DNA of 64,000 bases from Epiperipatus broadwayi (taxonomy: Eukaryota; Onychophora; Udeonychophora; Euonychophora; Peripatidae): contig JAQFVV010006197.1 of the NCBI GenBank assembly GCA_028023455.1, forward strand, positions 13,391,254 through 13,455,253, read 5' to 3'. Both the position numbers and the translations under genes were made by a program. Shown here piece by piece: positions 26,401-38,400 of the stretch. Within the stretch, counting starts at the first letter, position 1, and each line of letters starts with the position of its first letter. Below the pieces are notes generated by a model that saw only the letters and a program-made list of their open reading frames with translations, did not search any database and had not been told where the DNA came from.

Positions 26401-29400
26401 CTTAATCTGCTTAACTCGCTCTCGGTAATTAGTACTTATACATATTATATACTCTAAATAGTCATCCTATATTTCCTTATCCGTTCCCAAGGATTGAACT
26501 GAGAGTTTTTAATCGAAGTTGAGACATGTTTAACTTCCTTTCTCTTTACTATCTTTGCCCTCACCTGAGATGAACAGAGTATCATGGTCTGAAATGATGA
26601 TATCTGGGACTCCAATGGTACCAAAGTGTTGTTGCTCTAAAACACGACTGGTCTGCTGGGTATTGGCCTGGTACACAGGATATGAGGCAACCAGTTCTGA
26701 AAAAAGTCATAGACCACTACCAAGTATCTCATTCTTTTAAATGGAGGAAGTGGTCTGTATTAATCAATTGCTACTAGGTCATTAGATCATTGAGAAATGA
26801 TGGACTTCAATGGTCCTACACATGATATGGTTAATGGTTTTATCTTCAAGCATATTTCACACTTTTTTACCCTGGGTAGTATGCCAGCATACTTTTGTGG
26901 CCAGTAAAATCAATTACCTAACAAGTTTTTTTACTTTTCCAGCCCAGTAGTACCCATACAATCGATTGAAGTATTTAACTAAATGATCATATAATGCTAA
27001 AGGAATTGCAATTTTTTATTGCGCATCCTCTTTTTTCTTTTTCTACTGCAATAATTTCCTCTTCGATGTGGTATTTTTCTCTATCCTTCCATATGGGATT
27101 ATTTCTGCTACAAGCCGCAGGCTGCCTTCTAAATATGTGTATATTAGAAAAATCTGATCAAACATATTTTTATTGAAACAGAAAAAGACGTGAAATATTA
27201 AATGCACCGGACATATAAAAATGCTACTAACTAATTAGGCAAAATTAATTTAAAGATCAGGAACTCTGATTAAATATCAAATATCCCTATAGCAAATTTA
27301 ATTAAATGCCATTGGAAAATACGGATTGGATTTCTGATAAGAATTATCTGAAAAAAAAAACTTTATAATTAATTAAAAATATAAGAACTTGTATATATAT
27401 TTATTAAAGAAAAACGCAGATTGGAATATAATAACATAGGTGCCACCATGTGGTATCGTGGGACTCCAACCAATAGATTATTAATAAAAAAACTGAGAGC
27501 CATGATTTTCACCAGAAAGGAAAGAGATTATTAGCTAGCTGAAGCCCTTGAAGAACAGGCATGCTTCTTCCTCTGGCAATTACTGTCAGCCTTGCCAATC
27601 TGACCTCTCCAAGAACTATTCTCTGGACTTCTAATTAACATTCCTGAACCATAAAACCCTTATAAATCAACTGCCTTCAATCCGTTATAAATATATATGT
27701 ATAACTTCGAATGTTGAAGAGAGAAGAAAATTTCTAATAAACTATTTAAATATTATGGAGTATCAATAATTTAGATTGCTGTGCCACCTGTGATGATATT
27801 AATGTATTTTTTAAAAAAAATGCAATCCAGCTGTGCTAGTTACCACTGGGCATAGCAATTGGCACCGTCATTGTGAATGAACCCTGATGATCGAAATCCC
27901 ATCAGATTATGTAATGGGCAGATGGAAAATTACTAGTTTAATTAACTGGTGTAAGCAAACTATTTATTTCTCGTAAACAATAAAAAATTAAAGTGATTAA
28001 TTATATATAATGTGATGCAGCCAGCAATATCAGAATTATGAGGTCGTAGAGGGAAGTGAATAGCCCCTCTTCATCCAACAAATTGAGAAACTGCAGGTCA
28101 TTAATAGAAAAGATGGCAAAATTAAAACTGCAACATTATTGTGCTATTTGAGGAACTGGTTGAACCTAAAACCCTGGAAGAATTAATATTTCAGCAGCTC
28201 ATAGAGAAATTTTAGAGAGTACTTCAACCCTCATGAGTCTAGACACATCACCAGACTCTATTTTAGGAACCGCCATCAGAATGAGCATACTCAAAAATAT
28301 GATATGGCCCTGCGAGAATTGGCCAAGAACCGTGTCTATGATTCATACCTGGAGTAAGCACTCCTTGAACAATTTCAATAGGCATGACCAGTGACACCTT
28401 GAGGCAACAGTTATTGGCAGACAGTGCCATCAATTACAGGGAAGCTATCAAGCATGGGATAGCTCATGAGCTCATGGCTATGCAAGCAATAGAATTTGTA
28501 GCCATCAAATTAGCAGACTGTGATCCCTATAAAATAGCCAAGGTTGTTAATTCGGAAGGAAGTGCACCCCAGCAAATTAACACAATGCAGAAAATTCAAA
28601 ACAATATTGTGTTTCTGCTGTGGGAAAATAGGACACATGTCCATTGAATGTGTTTATAAAGATCAGTGATGCAGAAACTACAAAATGTGCTGGAAAAAAA
28701 AAATCTGTTGATTATACAAGGGAAAACCATCAGGAACATTTGACTAAAAGAAAATTGATGCTTTCAAAAATAGTAACCATTAACAATACTGCAACAAACA
28801 AACTGGAAAAATTTGAAATGATACTAAAAATCTTCGGAAAACCCGTTCTTATTGAAATGGACAGCGGTAGTGGAGTATCCTTGATCTCTCTCACAGATTG
28901 GAAAACCATTGTGGCTGACATGATACATCCCCTGAAGGTACTACAGTCAAACATAAAAGCTCACAATGGAAATGACATTAGAATCAAAGGGTTAATTCAT
29001 GCACAAATTATAACCAATAACAGCGAGAAAGCAGCAACTCTGCCTCTCTACATCATCTACATCCACATAAACCCCCTCATTGGTCATGAATGGTTTGACT
29101 AATTGGGCATCAAAGAAGCAGTAATAAAAAACATTGACATTGAAAAATGAATAAGACACACCTTTCCCAAACTTTTTGATGGAGCAACCCAGATTAATAA
29201 AGACAAGATCCATATCTTTGGAAATATTGCCTTAGGTAGTTCCTATTATCTGTAGACTGTGTAAAGTCTCTTATGTGCAGAAAGGAAAGGTAGCTGAAGA
29301 AATAAATCATCTCGTCAGTGACAATGTCCTGCAACTGACTGAACAAGCGTAATGGGTCACCCCCTTGGTGGTAATAACCAAACCAATTGGACAAATACAT

Positions 29401-32400
29401 TTATGCAACGATTACCATCTTTCAGTCAACAAGGCATTAATATTCCATCCCAAACTCCAGAGAAATCATAGCATCACTACAGAAATCAAAATTCTTTGCT
29501 AAACTAGATCTTAACATGGTGTTCCATCAAATCCCAGTCACCAATAAGACCATGGAAATCCTGACATTTACGACTTACCTAGGGCTATACAAGTGCATCC
29601 GATTCCATCAGCACCTAATATTTTCCTGGACAAGATTGAAATCCTACTCAGCGGACTTGAATTACTTTGATGACATTTTGGTCACTGCTAATTTGGAAAA
29701 AGAATTGAGCACACATTTATACAAAGCTTGCTATAGGTTAAATGAATTTGATGCCAAACTAAGTGGCAAAAAAAATTAAATTTCTGGGATACATTGTTTC
29801 AAGAGTTGTTTCAAGTGCAGGCACTAAGCCCTTCCCTGAAAAAGTTAATGCCTTATCAGAAGCAATGAGACCTAACATGTGAAACAGCTCCAGTCATTTC
29901 TGGGCCTTGTAAATTTATTTCAAGGTTGTTTTTTTTTAATGGTACTGCACACATAGCGAGTCCACTGTACAACTTGTTAAAATAGAATCAGAAATGGAAG
30001 TGGAACAAGAACAAGTGTTTCTACCTCCTTATATCCAAAAAGTTGCTTGTACATTACAACAGTGAATTAGAAATAACTGATGATTGATGCATCAAGATTA
30101 CGGTGTGGGAGTGGTATAGTATGCCAACCAACCCAACTAGGAGAACAGCCCATAGCATATGCATCACGTTCATTATCTAAGGCTGAGAAGAACTGCAGCC
30201 AACTGGATAAGGAAGCTCTAGCCATAATATTTGGAATCCAGAAATTCCACCAATACATATATGGATGCCACTTCTGCATCATGACCGACTACAAACCATT
30301 ACTGGGAACACTAGGCACAAAGCAGATGCCTAAACATTTGAGCCCATGAATGCTAAGATGGCTCAATATTCTTGCAGGCTACAAATATAGTATTGAATAC
30401 AAAAATGGCACTAGAACAGGCCACGCTGATGCTCTTTCATGAATGCCAAATCAAACAAGGTGTCAACATAGTAGAAATAAACAACATCAACACACTGGAA
30501 AACAAAACATTAAATAGCGTAAAAGTAGCCGAATGGAGTAGAGAAGACACCGGATACAGTTGGATGATCGAAAAAATCAGCAAGGGCTGGCCCAACCAAA
30601 GACCACCTTTTTTACCCATAGAACTGGAAAGCAGGAAAAAACCTCTCCGTGCAAGGGATGCATACTCAGAGGAGACCAAGTCCTGATTCAAACAAGGTAG
30701 GAGCCAAATCCTCAAAATCATACATGAAGGCCATCCAGGCATCATCAGAGCAAAAGCGTTAGTCCGGAGTTATGTCTGGTGGCCTAATATTAACAGCAAT
30801 ATAGAAAACTACATTAAAAACTTTAAAAACTGCCAGTTATGTGCAAATGTGCCTCCAGCCAGATTTGAACCCTGGAGAGAAACAGATAAACCATGACAGA
30901 GGGTACATATAGACCACTATGGGCCTATCCAAGGACAACTATTCTTAGTAACTGTAAATGTCTATTCGGGTTGAGCCGAGGAAAAAGCAATCAAAAACAC
31001 GAGTGCTGAAGAAACCATCGATAAACTAATGGAGATATTTGCATATCACATTTTTTCAGAAAACCTGGTATTGGACAATGGCACAAGCTTCACATCAGAA
31101 AAATTCATGGAGTGCATGCAGGAATGGGGAATAAATCACATTCTGACACCACCTTACCATCCCTAATTAAATGGACTGGCTAAGAAAGCTGTGCAACACC
31201 TAAAGTCGGAATAAACAAAATAGGAAATCAGAAACTGCAACATGCAGTACTAAATGCTCTACTGCACCAACATTCAACACCCACAGCCATATCTGGCACA
31301 TCACCTAGGATGAAGACTATGGACAAAATTAGACAAATTATACTAACTGAAAGGGTTAAGTCACCCACTGAAGTCAAAAATAAATTTTCACCTAATGACT
31401 GCATTTGGATCAAAAATAATCCAACACCCTACTATGCCCTAGGCGCAAAAGGAAAACCCCTGCCCATATTGGCAACTACACTCTTAATTCAGAGAGCAGA
31501 AAATGAAAACCCTCTGATCTATGAACTGGGGGGAGGTGTGCTAAATATGCATATAATAGAAAAATCTGATCTAACGTGTATTTTTATTGAAACAGAAAAA
31601 GACGTGAAAATGTGTAAAGTTTAAATTAAGTATGTGCGTGTATAAATGCAACAGGCATATAAAAATGCTACTAACTAATTAGGCAAAATTAATTTAAAGA
31701 TCAGCAACTCCGATTAAATATCAAATAGCCTTATAGCAAATTTAATTAAATGCCATTGAAAAATATGGATTGGATTCCTGATAAGAATTATCTGAAAAAA
31801 GAAAGCTTTAATTAATTAAAAATATAATGTATATATATTTATTAAACGAAAATGCAAGTTGGAATGTAATAACACTGGTACTACCATGTGATACCATGGG
31901 ACCAACCAATTAGATTATTAATAAAAACTGAGAGCCATGATCTTCACCAGAAAGGGAAGAGAAGATTATTAGCTAGAACAGGTGTGCTTTTTCCTCTGTC
32001 AATTACTGTCAGTCTTGCCAATCTGGCCTCTCCAAGAAATATTCTCCGGACTTTTTAATTAATATTCCTGGACCGCAGTACCAGGCTGCAGGACCCTTAT
32101 AAATCAACTGCCTTCAACCCATTGTAAATATATAACTTTGTCTGTTGAAGAGAGAAGAAAATTTCTAATAAACTATTTCAATATTATGAATATCAATAAT
32201 TTAAATTGCCATGCCGCCTGTGATGATATTAATGCTTTTTTTTAAAATTGCCATCCAGCTGTGCAGTAACTTGGTCACCACTAGACATAGCACTGCCTAA
32301 CAACATATTATTTGTTTATAGTTCTGGTCTTATTGTTTTTCTTTTAAATATTGAAGATCATTTTCCATTAATTCATTTCCATCTATTTTCAATAGTCAAT

Positions 32401-35400
32401 ACATACATTGTCAGAACTTAAATGCTGTTGCCAAGATGGAGCTGGATGTCAGCTTAACATCAGCAACTACATTGTCAACACCTTTGCAATTCTGTACAAT
32501 ATAGTTGAACTCTTGAAGAAATAAGCTCAATCTTATTAGACGGCTATTTGTCAAGTAACTGTGGTTTAAAAATTTGAGACTTTTGTGCTGAAAGATCAGA
32601 ATCATCTCTGACCCTATTAAAAATTGACAAAATTTCTGGAAAGCCCAAACTTTGGATAAGACTTCTTTTTTAGTCACTGTATAATTAATCTGAGGACTTT
32701 TCAATAATTGACTTATAAAGAAAAGGACTCTAGATTGTACATCTTCCCAGACTTGAAACAGAATAGCTCCCAATTCAATCTGCTACTGCCCATTTGTATA
32801 TAAAAGAGCCTATCAAAGTCAGGTTATGATATCATGACTTCTTTCAAAAAACTTTCTTATTTGAAAGCTTTTATTATGGTGGGTGGTCCAATCTCAAAAT
32901 GCATCTTTCTTTAATAATTGAAGCAAAGCTTTCATGTCACAAAAAAAATCTTTATAAATGAACTGAGGGTGGATGAATGCCTTCTCCATTGATTTTATAG
33001 TCTAGAAAAATGACCATTGTAGACAATATACTTTTTTAAAATTTATTTTAATACCATTCCTTTTACATTCATTAAATAACTTTTAAATGCATCATGTTCC
33101 ATTAGAAAAATAACTTCTGTTGTAGACAATATACTTTTTTAACATTCATTGTAATATCATTCCTTTTACGTTCATTAAATAACTTTTAAATGCATCATAT
33201 GTTCTATAAGATTGTCTGATGTGACTAATATGTCATCAACATATATTACTATTAATTGCTTGAACTTAAACAGTATCTGATCCATGCATCAAATTAGCCC
33301 TGCCCCACTATAATTTAGACATTCGATTAAAACTATGATTGTCCATTGTATTTAAAAATTATGTATTTTTGATCAAGGAGATGTATCTTGATTTTCCAAT
33401 AACTGGCAGTTATATCAAATATAGAAAACATTTTTATTTTAAATTTGACTAACAATTTGTATATGGGTGGAGGTGCATTACTATTGGGTATAGTTATTTT
33501 ATTTAGTTGCTTAGCATCTAAATACAGGTGAATTGATTCATCTTTTTTTAACAGCTACAATAGGATTGTTAAATGGCGATGAGCATTTTGATATGACCTC
33601 CCACTCCATCATTTTCTCCAGCTGCTTTTAAACTTTATCCCTGTATTAGGGAGGAAATGGATAGGGCCAAGTTTGGTATGGTTGATTCCTCAAGGGTCTT
33701 ATCCATAGCCCTGAATTATCCCTGGAATATCAAAGAAGGTGCATTCATAATATTTTAACATTCTAGCACTCTTCTTTGGTTTATGCTTAAGTTTTGTGAT
33801 TCATTTATTTTTAATTGCATTTCTAGTGATAGTTTAGCATCTTGTATACAGCACATTGTGGCGGATTGATATATTTCTTGAGACAGAAATGGCATTATTT
33901 TTTTTTAATACTATCTGGGTTGAACCATAGTTCAACACACAGCCGATTTTGGTCATGAAATCTGATCCAAGTATGACTTTGGGTATCATTCCTTCTAAAA
34001 TGAGTAGGATGTGACAATGTCTTTTTTTTCTATCCACATTTTTTTTGACACTAACTTAGCTTTCTTACTATTTGCTAAAGTAATATATACTGTTTTTAGC
34101 GGTAAGACATTAATACTGGGATTTAAACAGATAATCTGTTCAAACATATGCTGGGAAATTACAGATACCTGATTACCTGAATTAAGCCAGGCATCCATTA
34201 TTATGCCCTTCCAATACTATACTTACTTTTGGACAATTCTGTGGTGCTAGGATAAGTCCTGCTTTATCCCAATTAACCTATTTGTGATTATTTCTTTTGT
34301 TATTAGTTTTTTTTTATACCGTCTCTATGTACCATATCTGGGCCTCATAATGAGAGAGAATTTTCTGAGGTCTTTTCGTTCTGCCATTTTGACATTTTTG
34401 ATAAGGTTTTGAATAGTCCTTCATGCTAGGGGGTTAATTCTCATATTATTTTGCATGAGTGAGATCCATATTACTTCTGGTTCACCAGAAGATTTTCCTT
34501 CTCTTGGGGCTACTGGAAAACTCTCTAGATCTCTTCCAGAAATTGGTCATATGGCATTCACTGTTGGCTCTTGGTTAGATTTAAATCCCTCTTCTTTGAT
34601 CTCATTAGTAGGTCTAGTGCTATCAAAATCACTCAGTAATTTGTTCCTCGCTGAAAACATTTTCTAATTCTTAGTCTTGAGCTTCAATTTTCACTCATGC
34701 TCTAGTATGCTTTTATCTTGTTTAGTTTTATTATTTTTCTTGAATAATATTACAATCATTAATTAGATTTATTTTTTATTTGATCAGTATGCTCACTTGA
34801 TCTCTCCATCACAGTCTCCTCTAACATCATCTATCTGATTATTTATGATTCCTACCATTGCTGTTTAAATATATATTATACATCTGCCTGTACTTTAAGG
34901 TCTATCTTATCTGCTTTTTTAACTTCGACTATATTTTTTTTTTCTAATTTTGATTATTTTTTCCCTCTCACATCTCTCCCAATTTTAACTTTTATTATAA
35001 TTAATTTTTTTGTTTGTTTGATAACTATCACTTTATGATGATAATTAACGAATTACTTACTTGAATCTTGACATCCAATGCAAAAAAAACAGAATTGTTT
35101 GAGCCCTCACATTGTTAATTCAGGCCTTTACATTGAACAACATTTATAACAAAATTTTCAGATACTCATGTTGGAGTGATATTTATAATGGAAACTTTAA
35201 GCATTCACATTGGATGCTATTTTATACAAAAATGACATTTACAATGAGCATTTCATGTACCCATGTTGGATGCTATTTATAATAAATTACAATATCATTT
35301 ACATTAAAGTGACATTTCTAAATTGATAATAAATATTTTCTGTGATTAGTGGATTTCGTTATTTCGAGAAGAGGAGTTAAATATGGGTAATATTCTTCCC

Positions 35401-38400
35401 TAACAGTCATACCAATGATCAGACCAAGGGGGTACAAATATATGACCACAGTCACATTTCTAGACCGTTGAACCCCTCCATAACTGCACGAAGCAACTCA
35501 CATTTCTAGACCGTTGAACCCCTCCATAACTGCACGAAGCAACAGTTCCTCTGGGTATATTTTTATTTTAATAGGATGATTCCTGGACTTCACCTAGACA
35601 AGGCTGACTAGAATATCCTCAAAAAAAGAGTTTAAAACACTTCCGGCCTAATTCTACCAAGCTAGCACAAAGAGTAAGAAACTAATTTCAATAAAACCAT
35701 CAGAGCAAGTATATTTATAACACATGCATATAATTAATTTTTAAATTTACTTAATACTATTACATGCTAATTAAAATTTTATATATTGAGGTATGGAGAG
35801 AGAAAACTAAGCTAAATTGACAAATTCAAATAACATGTTTATTCACACACACAACAAAAATAAACATTAACATAATAATCAAATAAAAATGAAATAAATA
35901 ACATGGTCACCTTCATTAAGGATTAATCTATTTCTAGAATAATGATAAATAACCCAATTGTGCTTGATTACAAAGTTTCAAAGAATGTATTTGTCTAGAC
36001 ATATTTTAGATTTATATTTACTTGGGTTTTTATTGTCGTAGCTTCATTTCAGGAGAGATCACCCCTCTTTTTCTTGAAAGTAACAGGGTTCACTAGTTCC
36101 TTTTTTTTTTTGGTGGCTGTTTGCTCCTTTAGTTTAGATTGGCACATATCTGTGTGTTGTTGGCAAATTGGTTTATATTAACAGGCCTGGATCGCAGCAA
36201 TGGTAGACAAAGGCCATTACTACATGCCAGACATAAGATGTTGAAGAAACCGAGTGGTGAAACCCAAATGAACACTCCTTGTTGGTTTAACAGTGTGTGG
36301 TAATTTTTAAATATTTGAGAATACAGCTATACATTTGATTGATAATAATGAACTTGGTACAGCAAAGCGGCAGTAGAATGAATAATTGACAGTGCACTAC
36401 TCACTTAATAGACAGCAAAACTCAGCAAATTTTATATACTTCTCACAGTAAAACTTGTTAGAAGAATGAGAATGAGCATAAAACAATAGGAAATTTGTGG
36501 CTTATATATCTTTGTCATCCATTATCTGACTAACTGTATTATTAATTAATTTTCTAATTTTTTTAAATTAGTTAATCTTTTTTTCAAAACATTTTAATTA
36601 CAATTTTAATCAATATATTATCTAATTAGTTGGAAATACCCAATTTTAATAAATTCCATCTGATGAGATAATTTACACAAATTAAGAGATCTTTAATTAG
36701 ATTGCTAATTACTTAGTTTCATTTATTGTTCATACATGAAATTCTTTCAAAAGTAATTTTATAGTTACATTTATAATTTATTCTTTTTTTTTTTCTAATC
36801 CATTGGAATTTTCTTTTTAGTTAAAAGAGAGCAGATAATGGTTCTTTTAAATATTGAATTTAAAATAAATTCCTACATTTTAATAAGGTTTACCCCCACC
36901 TTTTGATTTTATAAAAATAAAAATATATTTCCATTTTTAGTCTCTTTTTCTTTTTTTCTTTTTTTAAAAAAATATATTTTGTTTTTCTCATTCTAATTTT
37001 TTATTTGTCATTAAATGTACACATATATATGTGATTGTGTCACAATGTGTTACTTTTTTATATAAATTAGGATATTTAAATAAAAATTTAAACATTTTTA
37101 TTTACCTATAAATTTTATTGATTATAGTGACAAAAGGGCATTGGCCTGTTCAGTTTTGTGCAATGATAGAGTATATATGAAATGTATTTAAGGTTAGAGC
37201 ATTTATCACAGTAAGTTTAAGTAAAGAAATATTCCTCTTATATTTAAATAATAAATATTTACAGTCAGAATGTGTTTCTAAGAATAAAGTGATTCAAAAA
37301 TCTAAACATTTACATATAAGTTTTATTAATCAGTCCTACAAAATGGTATCAACTGTTCGATTTAGAGTAATGATAAGAGTATATATATATATAGTATATT
37401 TCAAGCTCATGATTAGAAATTCGAAGTTCAAATAATTGACACAAATGAATTTAAGTAAAAAAGTAATTCTCTTATATTTAAATAAAAAATATTTACACTC
37501 GAATATATTTCTAAGACAATGATTAGGAAATGTAAACACTTATATTTACATATAAATGTTATTAATTATCTTGTTGTCTTGGTGCTCCTTTGTGCTTCAT
37601 ATAAGCTACACCCCCACATGCGGTGGTCCTGGTGCCTGCATTAAATTTGATGTTCAGCCTTAAACTAGTCTCCTCTGCTGATTACATATAATATACATGA
37701 AATAGATATTTCTATTTCACTATATATGCTTCAATATATCTTTGTTATTGACATGTTTGATTTTTCGTTATATGACTAACATTTATTAATGAAGCATTAT
37801 TAGTGGAAAAAAATCTAATAATTTTTTTAAACTTATGTTCTTTGTTAACATATCACTGTTGGTGGCTTTAGAATATGGAATTTTCACAAGAAGCAATACC
37901 AAATATAGTAAACCAGTATTCTTAATTTTTAGGGATGTCAATATCATACTCAAATTCATTTATAAATCACCTCATAAAGAAATAATGAATATATGGGATA
38001 CATATAGCAATCTCTTATTTTATTTAGTTCAACCAACTTGATATGATTAAACGTTGCATTTTCGTCAAAGATTATTAAAAATAAATTAACTTGGTCATGC
38101 AGTAATAATAATTTATGAAATCTATTTGAATCAACTTTTATGATTAAAATATGAAAGGCAATACAATATAATCTCTAGACAAACTAGATATATTTATAGA
38201 ATATGATATGGTAAAATGTCATAAATTGCTGAGAAATATGTTCAAGCTATGTAATAAGAGCATATACTGTTTTCAATAGAAAAATGTTTCCAATGCTTGT
38301 GAAAAGTCTCTGAATTTGAATATTATTTAATTTTGAGGTAAATGATCTGAAATTACAACTACCAATTAGATTTCTTTATGATATTAGTCCTAATTGTCTT

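Larger units (their letters stand above)
27127..32292 (+). mobile_element. Ty3/Gypsy LTR retrotransposon 2, nested in element 3 (Mag-like)
   Basis: Complete layout: LTRs 27127-27857 and 31539-32292, gag, protease, reverse transcriptase, RNase H, integrase, purine tract. It is inserted in the opposite orientation between the RNase H and integrase regions of element 3 and is flanked by CTGCC on both sides. It is better preserved than elements 1 and 4, with longer open stretches, but still has stops in gag, RT and integrase. Confidence 0.92.
22896..37044 (-). mobile_element. Ty3/Gypsy LTR retrotransposon 3, decayed, split by element 2
   Basis: Long direct repeats at 22896-25009 and 35271-37044 act as LTRs. 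Between them, read on the minus strand from right to left, are protease, reverse transcriptase, RNase H, then the inserted element 2, then integrase. Both repeats end with CACA on the plus strand, so the LTR starts TGTG on the minus strand, preceded at 25010-25023 by a purine-rich tract on that strand. Domain order and the single orientation show one element. Motifs such as FDITASYWKI differ from the Mag-like elements 1, 2 and 4, so it belongs to another Gypsy branch. No target duplication was found. Confidence 0.8.

Noticed and set aside
34455-34667. 70-codon plus-strand frame rich in Ser and Leu
   Set aside because: It lies antisense to the expected gag region of element 3 and is best read as its shadow.
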